A stretch of DNA of 64,000 nucleotides from Methanobacterium spitsbergense. Its GTDB lineage: Archaea > Methanobacteriota > Methanobacteria > Methanobacteriales > Methanobacteriaceae. The DNA is taken from contig NZ_JAIOUQ010000013.1 of assembly GCF_019931065.1 (NCBI RefSeq), forward strand, positions 62,001 through 126,000. The letters are read 5' to 3'. Shown piece after piece: positions 18,234 through 27,021 of this stretch. The notes beneath the pieces were generated by a model. The model saw nothing but the letters and a program-made list of their open reading frames with translations. It had not been told where the DNA came from and did no database searches. The stretch's first letter is position 1, and every line of letters begins with the position of its first letter. A program made the position numbers and the translations under genes.

Positions 18234-18581
18234 ATGAGTCAATTTAAACAGATTATGGGTACAATAACACCACAAGATGCATTTGATTTGATTAAATCTA
18301 ATAAGAATAATTCTAATTTTGTGATTCTTGATATCCGGCCTTATGATGAATTTGAGGAAGATCATATTGCCGGTGCAATGAATTTGGATTATGATGGTCA
18401 TGAATTCCAAAAAAAGGTTGAACAACTTGATAAAAATAAAGATTACGTTATATATTGCAGAAGTGGTGTCAGAGGGGGTTATTTCCTGGAAAAAATGAGA
18501 GATTCAGGATTTAAAACATCTTATAATATTTTAGGAGGATATCAGGGTTGGAAAATAAGCAGACTTCCATTGGTAAAATAA
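18234..18581 (+). CDS. rhodanese-like protein
   Basis: 115 residues, one rhodanese domain: VILDIRPYDEFEEDHIAGAMN, then the active-site loop CRSGVRGG with the catalytic Cys near residue 80, and a closing GGYQGWK. Rhodaneses transfer sulfane sulfur or act in redox reactions. The start follows GGGAGGA. It lies 17 bases upstream of the pirin gene, so they form an operon. A paralogue is at 62372-62719. Confidence 0.9.
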   Translation: MSQFKQIMGTITPQDAFDLIKSNKNNSNFVILDIRPYDEFEEDHIAGAMNLDYDGHEFQKKVEQLDKNKDYVIYCRSGVRGGYFLEKMRDSGFKTSYNILGGYQGWKISRLPLVK

Positions 18582-18598
18582 TTAGGAGAATCTAAAAA

Positions 18599-19465
18599 AT
18601 GGTAATTAACATGAAAGTTGTTGAAGTTATAGACCCGATTTATGTTATGGAAGGAGCTGGTGTACGTCTGAGACGTAGTATTACAACTCAAAAATTAGAT
18701 TATCTAGATCCATTTCTCCTCTTTGACCATTTTGGATCCAATAATCCAGAGGATTACCTAGCAGGGTTTCCAATGCATCCACATAGGGGTATTGAAACTG
18801 TTACTTACATATTAGATGGTTCGGTTGAACATAAAGATAGTATGGGTAACTCTGGCATAATAGGAAAAGATGATGTCCAGTGGATGACTTCGGGAAGTGG
18901 AATTATTCATGAAGAAATGCCAAAGCCTAAAAATGGCAATATGGAAGGATTTCAACTTTGGGTAAATTTACCTGCCAACCTTAAGATGACGACTCCAAGA
19001 TACCAGGAAGTTAAATCATCACAAATACCAGAAATTCGTGAAGAGAATGGTGTGGTGGTAAAGATAATTGCAGGTGAAAAAGATGGGGTTAAAGGAGCTG
19101 TAACCGAGATATATGCAGATCCAACATATCTCGATGTGACAATACCACCAGGATCTACATTTAAACACCCAATTAAACCTGAACACACAGCTTTCGCATA
19201 TGTTTTTGAAGGCGAAGGTATTTTTGGAGACTTTGAAGAAGAATCCGTTGATAAAGGTACATTTGTACCTGCAACCAAGCTGTTGATATATGGGGATGGA
19301 GACCATATTAAGGTTAAAACAGACAAAAGTTCTGTTAGATTCTTATTAATATCTGGAAAATCACTTAACGAACCAATAGCAAGGTACGGTCCATTTGTAA
19401 TGAACACTGTAGAAGAAATTGAACAAGCCCTAAAAGACCTTCAAAATGGTACATTTGTTAAATAA
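18599..19465 (+). CDS. pirin family protein
   Basis: 288 residues, double-cupin fold. The cupin metal motif is FPMHPHRGIETVTYILDG with HEEMP further on, and the family features GAGVRLRRSI and FDHFGSNNP are present. Pirins are Fe- or Ni-dependent; some are quercetin 2,3-dioxygenases, others act as redox sensors. AGGAG at 18583-18588 suits the ATG at 18599; an ATG at 18611 is the alternative. The coupling with a rhodanese suggests a redox or sulfur stress role (inference). Confidence 0.9.
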   Translation: MVINMKVVEVIDPIYVMEGAGVRLRRSITTQKLDYLDPFLLFDHFGSNNPEDYLAGFPMHPHRGIETVTYILDGSVEHKDSMGNSGIIGKDDVQWMTSGSGIIHEEMPKPKNGNMEGFQLWVNLPANLKMTTPRYQEVKSSQIPEIREENGVVVKIIAGEKDGVKGAVTEIYADPTYLDVTIPPGSTFKHPIKPEHTAFAYVFEGEGIFGDFEEESVDKGTFVPATKLLIYGDGDHIKVKTDKSSVRFLLISGKSLNEPIARYGPFVMNTVEEIEQALKDLQNGTFVK

Positions 19466-19545
19466 AATTTATTCTTAAATTTTAAAAAATATATTAAGTT
19501 TAGCTATATCTGGACTAATATCAGCCCATATCCCGATAAGAATAT

Positions 19546-20049
19546 TTATTTTCTCTTACGTCTCATGAACCTCAAGGGGTTGGGAATAATAAAAGATACT
19601 TCTGTCCTGTAATGGATATAATCCTCTCCAAACTTTTCGTATAACTCTTTTTCCTCTGTTGTAGCACGTGAATATAGGGCAAATAAGAATAAAAAGAGAG
19701 GAATTAAAAATATTGTCAATGGAAAGATGATAAATAGACCAACAACAATTGTTCCTTGTCCAAAATACATTGGATTCCGTGTATAGGAGTAAATTCCAGT
19801 TGTAACCAGTTTATCAATATTTCCAGTATTATTCTCCGAATATTTATATCCAAGGTTCATGATTGCAATTGAATTTAATATTATTCCAATTATTACAAAA
19901 ATAAATCCCAGAATTATTCCATAATAGTTAATAAACAATAAATACCATGGTAATCCAAAAAAGATTATACCAATAGGGATTACAATTATTAATATTATCA
20001 ATACAAGCCCCATTAAGAGTATCATTATATTTTCTTGGTTATCTTCCAT
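19546..20049 (-). CDS. isoprenylcysteine carboxyl methyltransferase-like membrane protein
   Basis: 167 residues with four or five membrane helices. The C-terminal signature GIYSYTRNPMYFG followed by EEKELYEKFGEDYIHYRTEV is that of the ICMT/phospholipid methyltransferase (PEMT/NnrU) superfamily, which transfers methyl from SAM at the membrane. The physiological substrate in archaea is unknown. Convergent with the pirin gene. Confidence 0.8.
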   Translation of the reverse strand: MEDNQENIMILLMGLVLIILIIVIPIGIIFFGLPWYLLFINYYGIILGFIFVIIGIILNSIAIMNLGYKYSENNTGNIDKLVTTGIYSYTRNPMYFGQGTIVVGLFIIFPLTIFLIPLFLFLFALYSRATTEEKELYEKFGEDYIHYRTEVSFIIPNPLRFMRRKRK

Positions 20050-20333
20050 TTATTTCACCATTAAGTAACTAATAATTAATTTAATTATTATACTTCTTAT
20101 TTTTTTTAGCTTTTCGAACTAATTCTTATGATTAATATTTCTTAGTATCTATTCCAAATAATGTTAATATTGATAAAAACATTATATTCTGATTTATCTA
20201 TACAAACCTTTATTCTCATGATTTAAAATGGTTCAAAATTTTATTTTCAAGAATTAAATTTTATTCATGAAAAAGTTTAGATTTTAGAAAGTTCAATATA
20301 TTAACTACGAAAAAAAAATGGGGTGTTAAATAT

Positions 20334-20540
20334 ATGCCGGATTTAGGGCCATTGGGAAGGGGTGGAGCTAGAAGAAGAACTAGAAGAAGAATGTCAGCGG
20401 TTAATGAAGGGCAACAATCGCAAGAACAACCTGAAAATGAGGTTATACCCGATAATTCAGATGACTTAGAGAAATTGGCTAAGCTCTTGAAAGATAAGGG
20501 TGTAATTACCGAATCAGAATATAACTTGATATTTGGTTGA
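20334..20540 (+). CDS. small SHOCT-domain protein
   Basis: 68 residues. An Arg-rich N-terminus (GARRRTRRR) and a Gln/Glu-rich linker precede a C-terminal SHOCT motif (DLEKLAKLLKDKGVITESEYN), a short helical hairpin usually involved in oligomerisation. The ATG at 20334 lies in GGGTGTTAAATATATG context, giving a fair ribosome binding site. Monocistronic. Confidence 0.75.
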   Translation: MPDLGPLGRGGARRRTRRRMSAVNEGQQSQEQPENEVIPDNSDDLEKLAKLLKDKGVITESEYNLIFG

Positions 20541-20870
20541 TTTTTTAATAATATAATATGTGAAATATTTTTGGTGAATAAATCAATGAAATTATTGATT
20601 TATTTACTTTACTATTTTTGTTTATTAGAATGAAATAACGATTGAAATAATATATTGTATCAATTTAGCTCTCTGTATATTATACTCCTCTCCAATATTA
20701 CGTATGTTTTCTTCAATATGAATGAACTTTAATTAACATGTATGTATCTACCATACGATTACAGCCAAAAACTAATTAAAAGTATACTTAAACAATTCAA
20801 AAGAATATATTTGAAATAGTTTACTAATAAAAAAAAAGAAAATTTAAAAATATTTAAATAATAATTTAAT
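20541..20870. other. intergenic region
   Basis: About 330 AT-rich bases between convergent genes. I see T-rich runs likely to end transcription from both sides and nothing else. Confidence 0.4.
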
Positions 20871-22313
20871 TTATTGTTTATTCTGTTGTGTATTATCCAG
20901 GGTTTGATACCATCCTTTACCTGTTGTGCCTTTAATTTTAGGGATGATAAAACTCCTTAGAACAATTCCCATTATTACTTTGAACATATATTTATGGTCG
21001 AATAGATATTTGGGTCTTGTGTAAAATTTGAGATATGCTTTAGCTAGCTTTCTTTCAACCATTTTCTTACTTAGTCCAAGTTTATCGTATTTAATAACAG
21101 ATTTAAGTACGGTGTACTGGTCCCAATTTTCTGTTTCAATCAATTTCTTTTCCTTTAGGTCATTGTATATTGGTGTACCTGGGAAAGGTGTTAATATAGA
21201 GAATTGGCTGTAGTCTGCATTGAGTTTTATTGAAAAATCAATTGTTTTATCTATTTCTTTACTTGTTTCACCGGGGAATCCGAGGATGAATGAGGTTAAA
21301 ATTTCAACACCAACATCTTTAGCAGCCTTAACAGCATCTTCAGCCTGTTTTAATGTTATTCCCTTTTTCATGAGATCCAAAACACGTTGTGAACCAGATT
21401 CAACTCCATAGTATATGGTGCTTAAACCTGCGCTTTTAAGTTTCTCCATAAGTTTTTTATCAACCATATCAACCCTTGAAGAAGCTACAAAGCCTATATC
21501 AAGTTCTCTATTTTTTATTTCATCTGCTATTAAACTTGCTCTTCTTTTGTTGAGCATGAATGTGTCGTCCATAAAGGCTATGTCTTTAATTTTATAATTT
21601 TCAACCAGCTCTTCAATTTCATTAACAACATTTTCAGGGCTTCTGCTTCTGAATTTCTTACCCATAATCAATGATGATGAACAGTAACCACACGAATACA
21701 CACATCCTCTGCTTGTGATCATGTCGCTTGAATGTTTCTGGGTTGTTCCATATAATTCAAATGGAACCAAATGCCTTGCAGGATAGGGGATTGTATCCAG
21801 ATCTTTTATGAGTGGCCGGGGTGTGTTTATTTTTATATTCCCCTTTTTTAGATCCCTGTATGCTATTCCTTTAATATCCTCCAGATTCCCATTGTTTCTA
21901 CCATAATAGTTTTCTGCAAGTTCTACAATGGTTGCTTCACCTTCTCCCATAACAACTGCATCCAGGGATTTGGAATATTTTAATGTTTCAGTTGGCCTAA
22001 AAGTACTGTGAGGACCACCAATAACAATCAGTGAATCTGGCAATACATTTCTAACAGCATTTGAATATTCCAGTGCATTTTTTATGGTAGATGTTGTTGC
22101 TGTGATTCCAATAAGCTTTGGATCAAGTTTTGATGCAATTTTAGATACTTGTTCCTGCCCTAACTTCTCCAGATCATCGTCTATTATTTTAACAGACATT
22201 GATGCATTTTCAAGAGCTCCCCCTAGGTACATGAGATTAAGTGGAGGGGTAATAAAACCTAAACCATTTTTTACCGCGTTTTCATCGTATGGATTTATTA
22301 ATATTGTATCCAT
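20871..22313 (-). CDS. B12-binding radical SAM protein
   Basis: 480 residues. An N-terminal cobalamin-binding-type Rossmann domain (about 1-150, with [12 protein letters not shown] and VIGGPHSTF) precedes a radical SAM barrel with [11 protein letters not shown], the CxxxCxxC [4Fe-4S] motif, near residue 205, and FMDDTF and [11 protein letters not shown]-terminal helical region (about 400-480) has a hydrophobic stretch. Relatives methylate or couple unreactive carbons in lipids, cofactors or natural products. It has no functional neighbours; the substrate cannot be named. Confidence 0.85.
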   Translation of the reverse strand: MDTILINPYDENAVKNGLGFITPPLNLMYLGGALENASMSVKIIDDDLEKLGQEQVSKIASKLDPKLIGITATTSTIKNALEYSNAVRNVLPDSLIVIGGPHSTFRPTETLKYSKSLDAVVMGEGEATIVELAENYYGRNNGNLEDIKGIAYRDLKKGNIKINTPRPLIKDLDTIPYPARHLVPFELYGTTQKHSSDMITSRGCVYSCGYCSSSLIMGKKFRSRSPENVVNEIEELVENYKIKDIAFMDDTFMLNKRRASLIADEIKNRELDIGFVASSRVDMVDKKLMEKLKSAGLSTIYYGVESGSQRVLDLMKKGITLKQAEDAVKAAKDVGVEILTSFILGFPGETSKEIDKTIDFSIKLNADYSQFSILTPFPGTPIYNDLKEKKLIETENWDQYTVLKSVIKYDKLGLSKKMVERKLAKAYLKFYTRPKYLFDHKYMFKVIMGIVLRSFIIPKIKGTTGKGWYQTLDNTQQNKQ

Positions 22314-22426
22314 TTAAACCGCCTTCTTTCTTGATATAAATTTGGGTTCAAAAATAAATAAAGTTACGCTTTAATTTCAAAAAATTTAATTTAAAAAAAA
22401 ATAAAAAATTTAGGGAGGATTAATTA

Positions 22427-23662
22427 TTATTCCTCTCCTTTTCTTCTTTTCCTTAATACTCTGAAAGCTACTAGTGCACCAATTATCACAACGACTATGG
22501 CTGCTATGTAATAGACATATGGAGTTACTGGTCCAGATTTTCGTGTAAAGTCCAATGCGTACATGTTTCCGTTGGCATCACCAGATATTATATCGTCACC
22601 GTATATTGCAGGTGAACTCAGCGGTGAATTGAAGAGGTAATAACCTGGCATGAAGCTCCATTCTTCTTTTCCACTGAATTTATTCAATACATAGACTGTT
22701 CCACTTGTTGATGTAACAACTATGTTGTCTCCCATAAGTGCAGGGGTTGATTCGACATTTCCTGTGTTAACAGACCATTTTAATTTTCCGTCACGCATGT
22801 CAAGAGCAGTTACATTTCCATTATCTGAACCTACAAATAGAGAGTTATCATTTGAATTGAGGAGTGCTGATGATTTTACAGAATCGTTTAAGTTATATGT
22901 CCATAAAACTGATCCATCTCCTGTGTTCATAGCATAGAAGTTTCCATTATCGGTTCCCATGTATAATGTGGTATTATTAATTGCAGGAGATGATCTCACA
23001 GCACTACCAGTATCAAATTCCCAGGCTTTTGTACCGTTGTTGATACCAACTGCGTATATTTTACCATCGTCAGATCCGAAGTACACGGTGTCGTTGAATA
23101 CTGTTGGTGAAGATCTAACAGCGTTTGCTGTTTGGAATTCCCATTTCATTGTGCTGTCGTTGGTATTCAATGCATATAACCTCTGATCATCTGATCCAAA
23201 GTATATGATTCCATTATCTATTGCAGGAGTTGTTTCAATTGAATTTCCTGTTTTATATTTCCATACGTCATCTCCTGTCTTTTTATTTAAAGCATAGAGA
23301 TAACTATCACCTGAACCGAAATACACATTATCACCAACTACAACAGGGGCAGCTGTGATATTTCCTTCGGCTTTATAATCCCAAACTTTGGTGCCGTCAT
23401 CTAGGTTAAGTGCTGAGAATAAACCTTTGGTTGAACCAAAGTATATTATTTTATCTGAAATAGCAGGGGAGGTTAATATTCCTGCTGTTTGGAATATCCA
23501 AGAGTCTGGATTGAAATCCGATGCTTCATCCATGTAACCTGTGTGGTTGGTGTTTAGCTGAAACATTGGCCAGTCTGTTGCAGAAGCTGGAGCAATTGCT
23601 ATTGGACTTACAAAAAGACAAATCATCATAAATCCAATCAATATATTCTTTTTTCCAATCAT
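22427..23662 (-). CDS. PQQ-like beta-propeller surface protein with C-terminal anchor
   Basis: 411 residues: a signal peptide (about 1-29, ending ASA), about seven repeats of the type YFGSDDGKIYAVGINNGTK (PQQ/BamB-like propeller blades), then one membrane helix (about 380-402) and a basic tail RKRRKGEE. The protein should face outside, held by the C-terminal helix. Such archaeal propellers have unknown ligands; true quinoprotein activity is not implied. It precedes the ABC permease gene's end by 40 bases but transcription is in the same direction, so it may lie downstream of the exporter operon. Confidence 0.8.
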   Translation of the reverse strand: MIGKKNILIGFMMICLFVSPIAIAPASATDWPMFQLNTNHTGYMDEASDFNPDSWIFQTAGILTSPAISDKIIYFGSTKGLFSALNLDDGTKVWDYKAEGNITAAPVVVGDNVYFGSGDSYLYALNKKTGDDVWKYKTGNSIETTPAIDNGIIYFGSDDQRLYALNTNDSTMKWEFQTANAVRSSPTVFNDTVYFGSDDGKIYAVGINNGTKAWEFDTGSAVRSSPAINNTTLYMGTDNGNFYAMNTGDGSVLWTYNLNDSVKSSALLNSNDNSLFVGSDNGNVTALDMRDGKLKWSVNTGNVESTPALMGDNIVVTSTSGTVYVLNKFSGKEEWSFMPGYYLFNSPLSSPAIYGDDIISGDANGNMYALDFTRKSGPVTPYVYYIAAIVVVIIGALVAFRVLRKRRKGEE

Positions 23663-23702
23663 TTTATCACCTAATTATAAGAATTTAATTCGTAATTTCT
23701 AT

Positions 23703-24872
23703 TTATATATCTCTGTTAAATTTGGTTACTCCTAAATAGAAGAATATTGCTGTGAATCCTAAGAGTACTGCAACATCTAACCATATATCTCCTATGCCTG
23801 ATCCTTTTAACATTACAGCCCTTAAAGCATCGTTCACATAAGTTAATGGTAAAATATATGCAATTTTTTGGAATATCCATGGCATTGTTTCGATAGGATA
23901 GAATACACCAGACAGAAACATCATTGGCATGGTAATAGGCATTACAGTCTGCATGAAATCTTCTTGTGATGAAACTCTGGCTGATACCATGATTCCAAAT
24001 CCTATGAAACATAGAGCCCCTAGTATTAACAGAAGAATCGTCAGTATAATACTTCCATTAATTATAATTCCAAATAGGACTATCGCCGCCACTATCAGCA
24101 GAATTCCTCTTCCAGTTTCCTGTACTAATTTGGATATAATTTTTCCACCTACTACTGTTGCGACACTAGTTGGTGTCATGAACAATCTTGCTAGCTCTCC
24201 TCTTTCCCTTTCACCAGCTATAATTTCACCCATACCAAACACACATCCGAAAAGGATTGTCATCCCAATAATCGCAGGTGCTAGGAAATTTAAGTAGCTA
24301 ATATTTCCATATAATTTATTTACCTGAAGATTTATTGTGTTTAATATGCTCTGGAATGGTGTTACTTGAGTTCCATTTACCTGGTTACTTGCAACTGATA
24401 TTGATGAGGATTGAAGTTTTTGAACTGCTATCTGCTGATTTATCTGATTAAATAAACCTTGAGTAGCTGGAATAATAGCACCTGATGCTAGCTGGTCCGA
24501 TGAATCTACATCGATAACAATACTTTTCTGCGATGTATCGTTCAAATTATCATAATTTGTTGGTAGGATTATTGCGGCTTTAGCCTGTCCGTTTTGAACC
24601 ATCTGTAAACCTTTATTTGGATCGGTTGTTATCTGCTTTACATCGTACAGTGTATTGCCTTTAATAGCAGTTAGGGTTGCATCCGATATAGGACCTTGAC
24701 TTTGATCTACCACAACTACAGGTATATTGTTTATTGTTCCACCCATACCATAACCAAAGAGGGTTATCATAATTATGGGGAACAAAAATAATGACAATAG
24801 ACGGGGTTTATGTCTCCATAGAACCATCAGGTCTTTTTTGATCATCCACATAATCTTTTTAGTTTCAACCAT
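23703..24872 (-). CDS. ABC-2 type exporter permease
   Basis: About 389 residues. One helix near residue 30, a large outside domain (about 50-200), then five helices with GMGEIIAGERERGELARLFMTP and GVFYPIETMPWIFQKIAYILPLTYV, typical of ABC-2 permeases of the YhgE/drug-export type. The ATG at 24872 follows GGTG and overlaps the end of the ATPase gene by eight bases; an in-frame GTG at 24881 is less likely. It is the membrane part of the exporter encoded by this PadR-linked operon. Confidence 0.85.
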   Translation of the reverse strand: MVETKKIMWMIKKDLMVLWRHKPRLLSLFLFPIIMITLFGYGMGGTINNIPVVVVDQSQGPISDATLTAIKGNTLYDVKQITTDPNKGLQMVQNGQAKAAIILPTNYDNLNDTSQKSIVIDVDSSDQLASGAIIPATQGLFNQINQQIAVQKLQSSSISVASNQVNGTQVTPFQSILNTINLQVNKLYGNISYLNFLAPAIIGMTILFGCVFGMGEIIAGERERGELARLFMTPTSVATVVGGKIISKLVQETGRGILLIVAAIVLFGIIINGSIILTILLLILGALCFIGFGIMVSARVSSQEDFMQTVMPITMPMMFLSGVFYPIETMPWIFQKIAYILPLTYVNDALRAVMLKGSGIGDIWLDVAVLLGFTAIFFYLGVTKFNRDI

Positions 24873-25959
24873 CTTCTGCACCTTCTTCTTTATTTTTTGT
24901 AGTTACGCTCATGAAAACATCTTCCAAGGAAGGATCTTTGGTGGATATTGATGTAATATTCCCTCCTTTAGCGATTATTTCTGAGATTATTTTATTCACA
25001 GATTCATCTGATGATTCTATGTCCATAACTATTCTTCCAGAATCGTGTTTATCTAATAATTCAACTTCCGGCATGTTTTTCAGATTATTTAACAGGTTTT
25101 CATCTAAATTACTTATCATAACACTTAATTCTTTCAAATCCCTGTTTTGTCTATCTATTTTTTCTTTTAATTGATCGTATGCTTCGCTATCTTCAACAGA
25201 ACCTTCTTTCCTGAGCTCATCCATAATCTTAATGACATTAGAATTTTCAGAAGATTTAACTTCTTTTTGTTCATGTATCATGGTGTCTTTAAGACCTCTT
25301 GGTGTATCAAAGGCTGCAAGAACTCCACCGTTAATAATTCCAATTTCATCACATAGTAGTTCCACTTCGTACATATCGTGAGAACAAAGGATGATGGTAC
25401 GGCCTTCTGAATTCAGCTCTTGCACTAAATCCCATAAAACCCTCTTGGTTGTGGGATCTAAACCAATAGTTGGTTCATCAAGGAATAATATATCAGGTTG
25501 ATGGATTAAACTTGCAACAACTGATGCTTTCTGTTTCATACCTCCAGAAAGCTGTTTTACTAATTTATTTTGAGCATATTTAATATCAACAAGTTCCATT
25601 AGTTCTTCTGCTCTGCTTACTTTCAAGTCATCTGGCAGTCCATAGAAGTCTGCGCATAGATCAATATTTTCACGCACAGTTAAGTCTCCATATAGACTCA
25701 CCAGTTGTGGAACCATTCCAATCTTTTCACGCACTTCATTGGGATTTTTTGATATATCGTAACCTGCTACATTTGCAGTTCCGGTTGTTGATTGTATTAA
25801 ACATGTGAGCATTTTTATGGTTGTTGTTTTTCCAGCACCATTTGGGCCTAGAAAACCAAATATGCTCTTGTTGTCTATTTTCATGTTTAGAGCATCGACT
25901 GCTGTAAAATCGTCATATCTTTTTGTTAGATCAAATGTTTCAATTGCATATTTCGTAAT
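24865..25959 (-). CDS. ABC exporter ATPase, apparently using a non-standard start codon
   Basis: Walker A FLGPNGAGKTT, signature LSGGMKQKAS and Walker B ILFLDEPTIGLDP are intact. A C-terminal extension (about 215-364) ends in the DUF4162-like VMDIESS...SLEDVFMSVT. The first ATG (25884) falls after the first strand of the ABC fold. The frame continues upstream for 25 codons with the expected sequence (YAIETFDLTKRYDDFTAVD) back to a stop, without any ATG, GTG or TTG. ATT at 25959 stands four bases after GGAGG within a GGGAGGGG run, so I place the start there; ACG at 25956 is the next candidate. A sequencing error is possible. Confidence 0.75.
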   Translation of the reverse strand: MTKYAIETFDLTKRYDDFTAVDALNMKIDNKSIFGFLGPNGAGKTTTIKMLTCLIQSTTGTANVAGYDISKNPNEVREKIGMVPQLVSLYGDLTVRENIDLCADFYGLPDDLKVSRAEELMELVDIKYAQNKLVKQLSGGMKQKASVVASLIHQPDILFLDEPTIGLDPTTKRVLWDLVQELNSEGRTIILCSHDMYEVELLCDEIGIINGGVLAAFDTPRGLKDTMIHEQKEVKSSENSNVIKIMDELRKEGSVEDSEAYDQLKEKIDRQNRDLKELSVMISNLDENLLNNLKNMPEVELLDKHDSGRIVMDIESSDESVNKIISEIIAKGGNITSISTKDPSLEDVFMSVTTKNKEEGAEDG

Positions 25960-25968
25960 AACCCCTCC

Positions 25969-26430
25969 CTATTCATTTTTGGAAAACATGTCTCTCCAGA
26001 ATTCCTCTAGAATTGATGTTTTATGGCAACTGAAGACTTTTCTAATCCTTTTGAGAGTTTGAATACCTTCTTCAGTTATTTCATAATATTTTACTTTTCT
26101 TTTACCATGTGCTTCCCAGGTTCCAATAATCAAACCTGCATCTTCCAGATTGTGAAGTACAGGATATATTTTACTTGGTCCCCTTACAGTTTCTTCAGAT
26201 GAAGGACTGATTTTATTTATTTGACTCATAAGTTCGTAACCATGGGTTCTTCCTTTACTTATTCGCCAGAGAATCATGGTTTTACCAAAGCCTTTCATAC
26301 TTCTTAAGAGTTTTAAATCGTACTCTTTAAGGTATTTAAATATATCAGAGTCACAGTCAAATTCATGATCTTTGTCATTGAATTCATCTTGCTCTGATTC
26401 ATCTGATGAAAGCTTTTTATTCTCTTTCAT
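25969..26430 (-). CDS. PadR family transcriptional regulator
   Basis: 153 residues. An acidic N-terminal extension of about 40 residues precedes the PadR winged helix (ILWRISKGRTHGYELMSQI, PSKIYPVLHNLEDAGLI, then the wing HGKRKVKYYEITEEG). PadR proteins usually repress neighbouring detoxification or efflux genes. The stop is nine bases from the proposed ATPase start, so regulator, ATPase and permease form one operon. A clear inverted repeat at 26458-26480 upstream is its likely operator. Confidence 0.9.
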   Translation of the reverse strand: MKENKKLSSDESEQDEFNDKDHEFDCDSDIFKYLKEYDLKLLRSMKGFGKTMILWRISKGRTHGYELMSQINKISPSSEETVRGPSKIYPVLHNLEDAGLIIGTWEAHGKRKVKYYEITEEGIQTLKRIRKVFSCHKTSILEEFWRDMFSKNE

Positions 26431-26457
26431 AATTTCACACCAACTATACTTAATTTA

Positions 26458-26480
26458 GATATATCAAAATTTGATATATC
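26458..26480 (-). promoter_or_regulatory. inverted-repeat operator of the PadR-ABC operon
   Basis: GATATATCA (26458-26466) and TGATATATC (26472-26480), perfect 9-bp arms around five bases, stand 28-50 bases before the padR start. On the minus strand a TATA box (TTTATATATA, near 26497-26507) places the transcription start within the repeat. The arrangement fits autorepression by the PadR protein (inference from position). Confidence 0.65.
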
Positions 26481-26738
26481 CATAAATGGTATATGAATAT
26501 ATATAAAGTTTTCGTTTACTAAAATCCTGTCTTCCTCATATTTTGTAATTATATATTCAAAAGATTCTTCTAATGGCCAATAACGCAGTAAGATGTAAAT
26601 TTTAATCTTTTTGATCAAAATATTTAATAGTGTTGTTCAACAATAAATTGTATTAGGGTACAATAAGACGTATTAGGAATCATAAATTATTGAAAAAAAA
26701 ATATTTGATTAAAACCAATAAGATCGTGGGGGGATAAA

Positions 26739-26855
26739 ATGAAAGTTTTTGTTGATAGGATCTATAATTCATCAGATTATGAGGATGATAGTAAATGGGT
26801 GGATTATGCTTTATTAACACATTTAATGCAATTTCTTTTAATTAGAAAAGTATAA
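26739..26855 (+). CDS. 38-residue small protein or remnant
   Basis: An open frame with ATG at 26739 preceded by a GGGGGGAT run seven bases away, in the 590-base gap between the PadR and ClC genes. The product is acidic in the middle (SDYEDDSKWVDY) and hydrophobic at the end. Upstream lie TTGTTCAACAA (26633-26643) and the repeated ATTAGG elements (26650-26680), which may be regulatory. The rest of the gap is AT-rich. It may be a small gene or the 5' end of a decayed one; no family recognised. Confidence 0.4.
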   Translation: MKVFVDRIYNSSDYEDDSKWVDYALLTHLMQFLLIRKV

Positions 26856-27021
26856 CATTATATATAAAAATTAAAATTTAATTGACTAACCCATGAAAGT
26901 TATTGAGATATAATATTCAAAGATTTTCTTTTAAAAATTTATTTTAGGGTTTTAACTTTATTATCAAATTTCAATATTTTACCTTTATAAAGAATTTCGA
27001 TTTTTCTATTTGTAATCTAGT

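Noticed and set aside
25884..25884. ATG at 25884 as the start of the ABC ATPase
   Set aside because: It would remove the first strand of the ABC fold although the matching sequence continues in frame upstream to a strong ribosome binding site.
26427..26618. 63-codon open frame on the minus strand upstream of padR
   Set aside because: It runs across the TATA box and inverted-repeat operator of the PadR operon and has no ribosome binding site; more likely promoter DNA.
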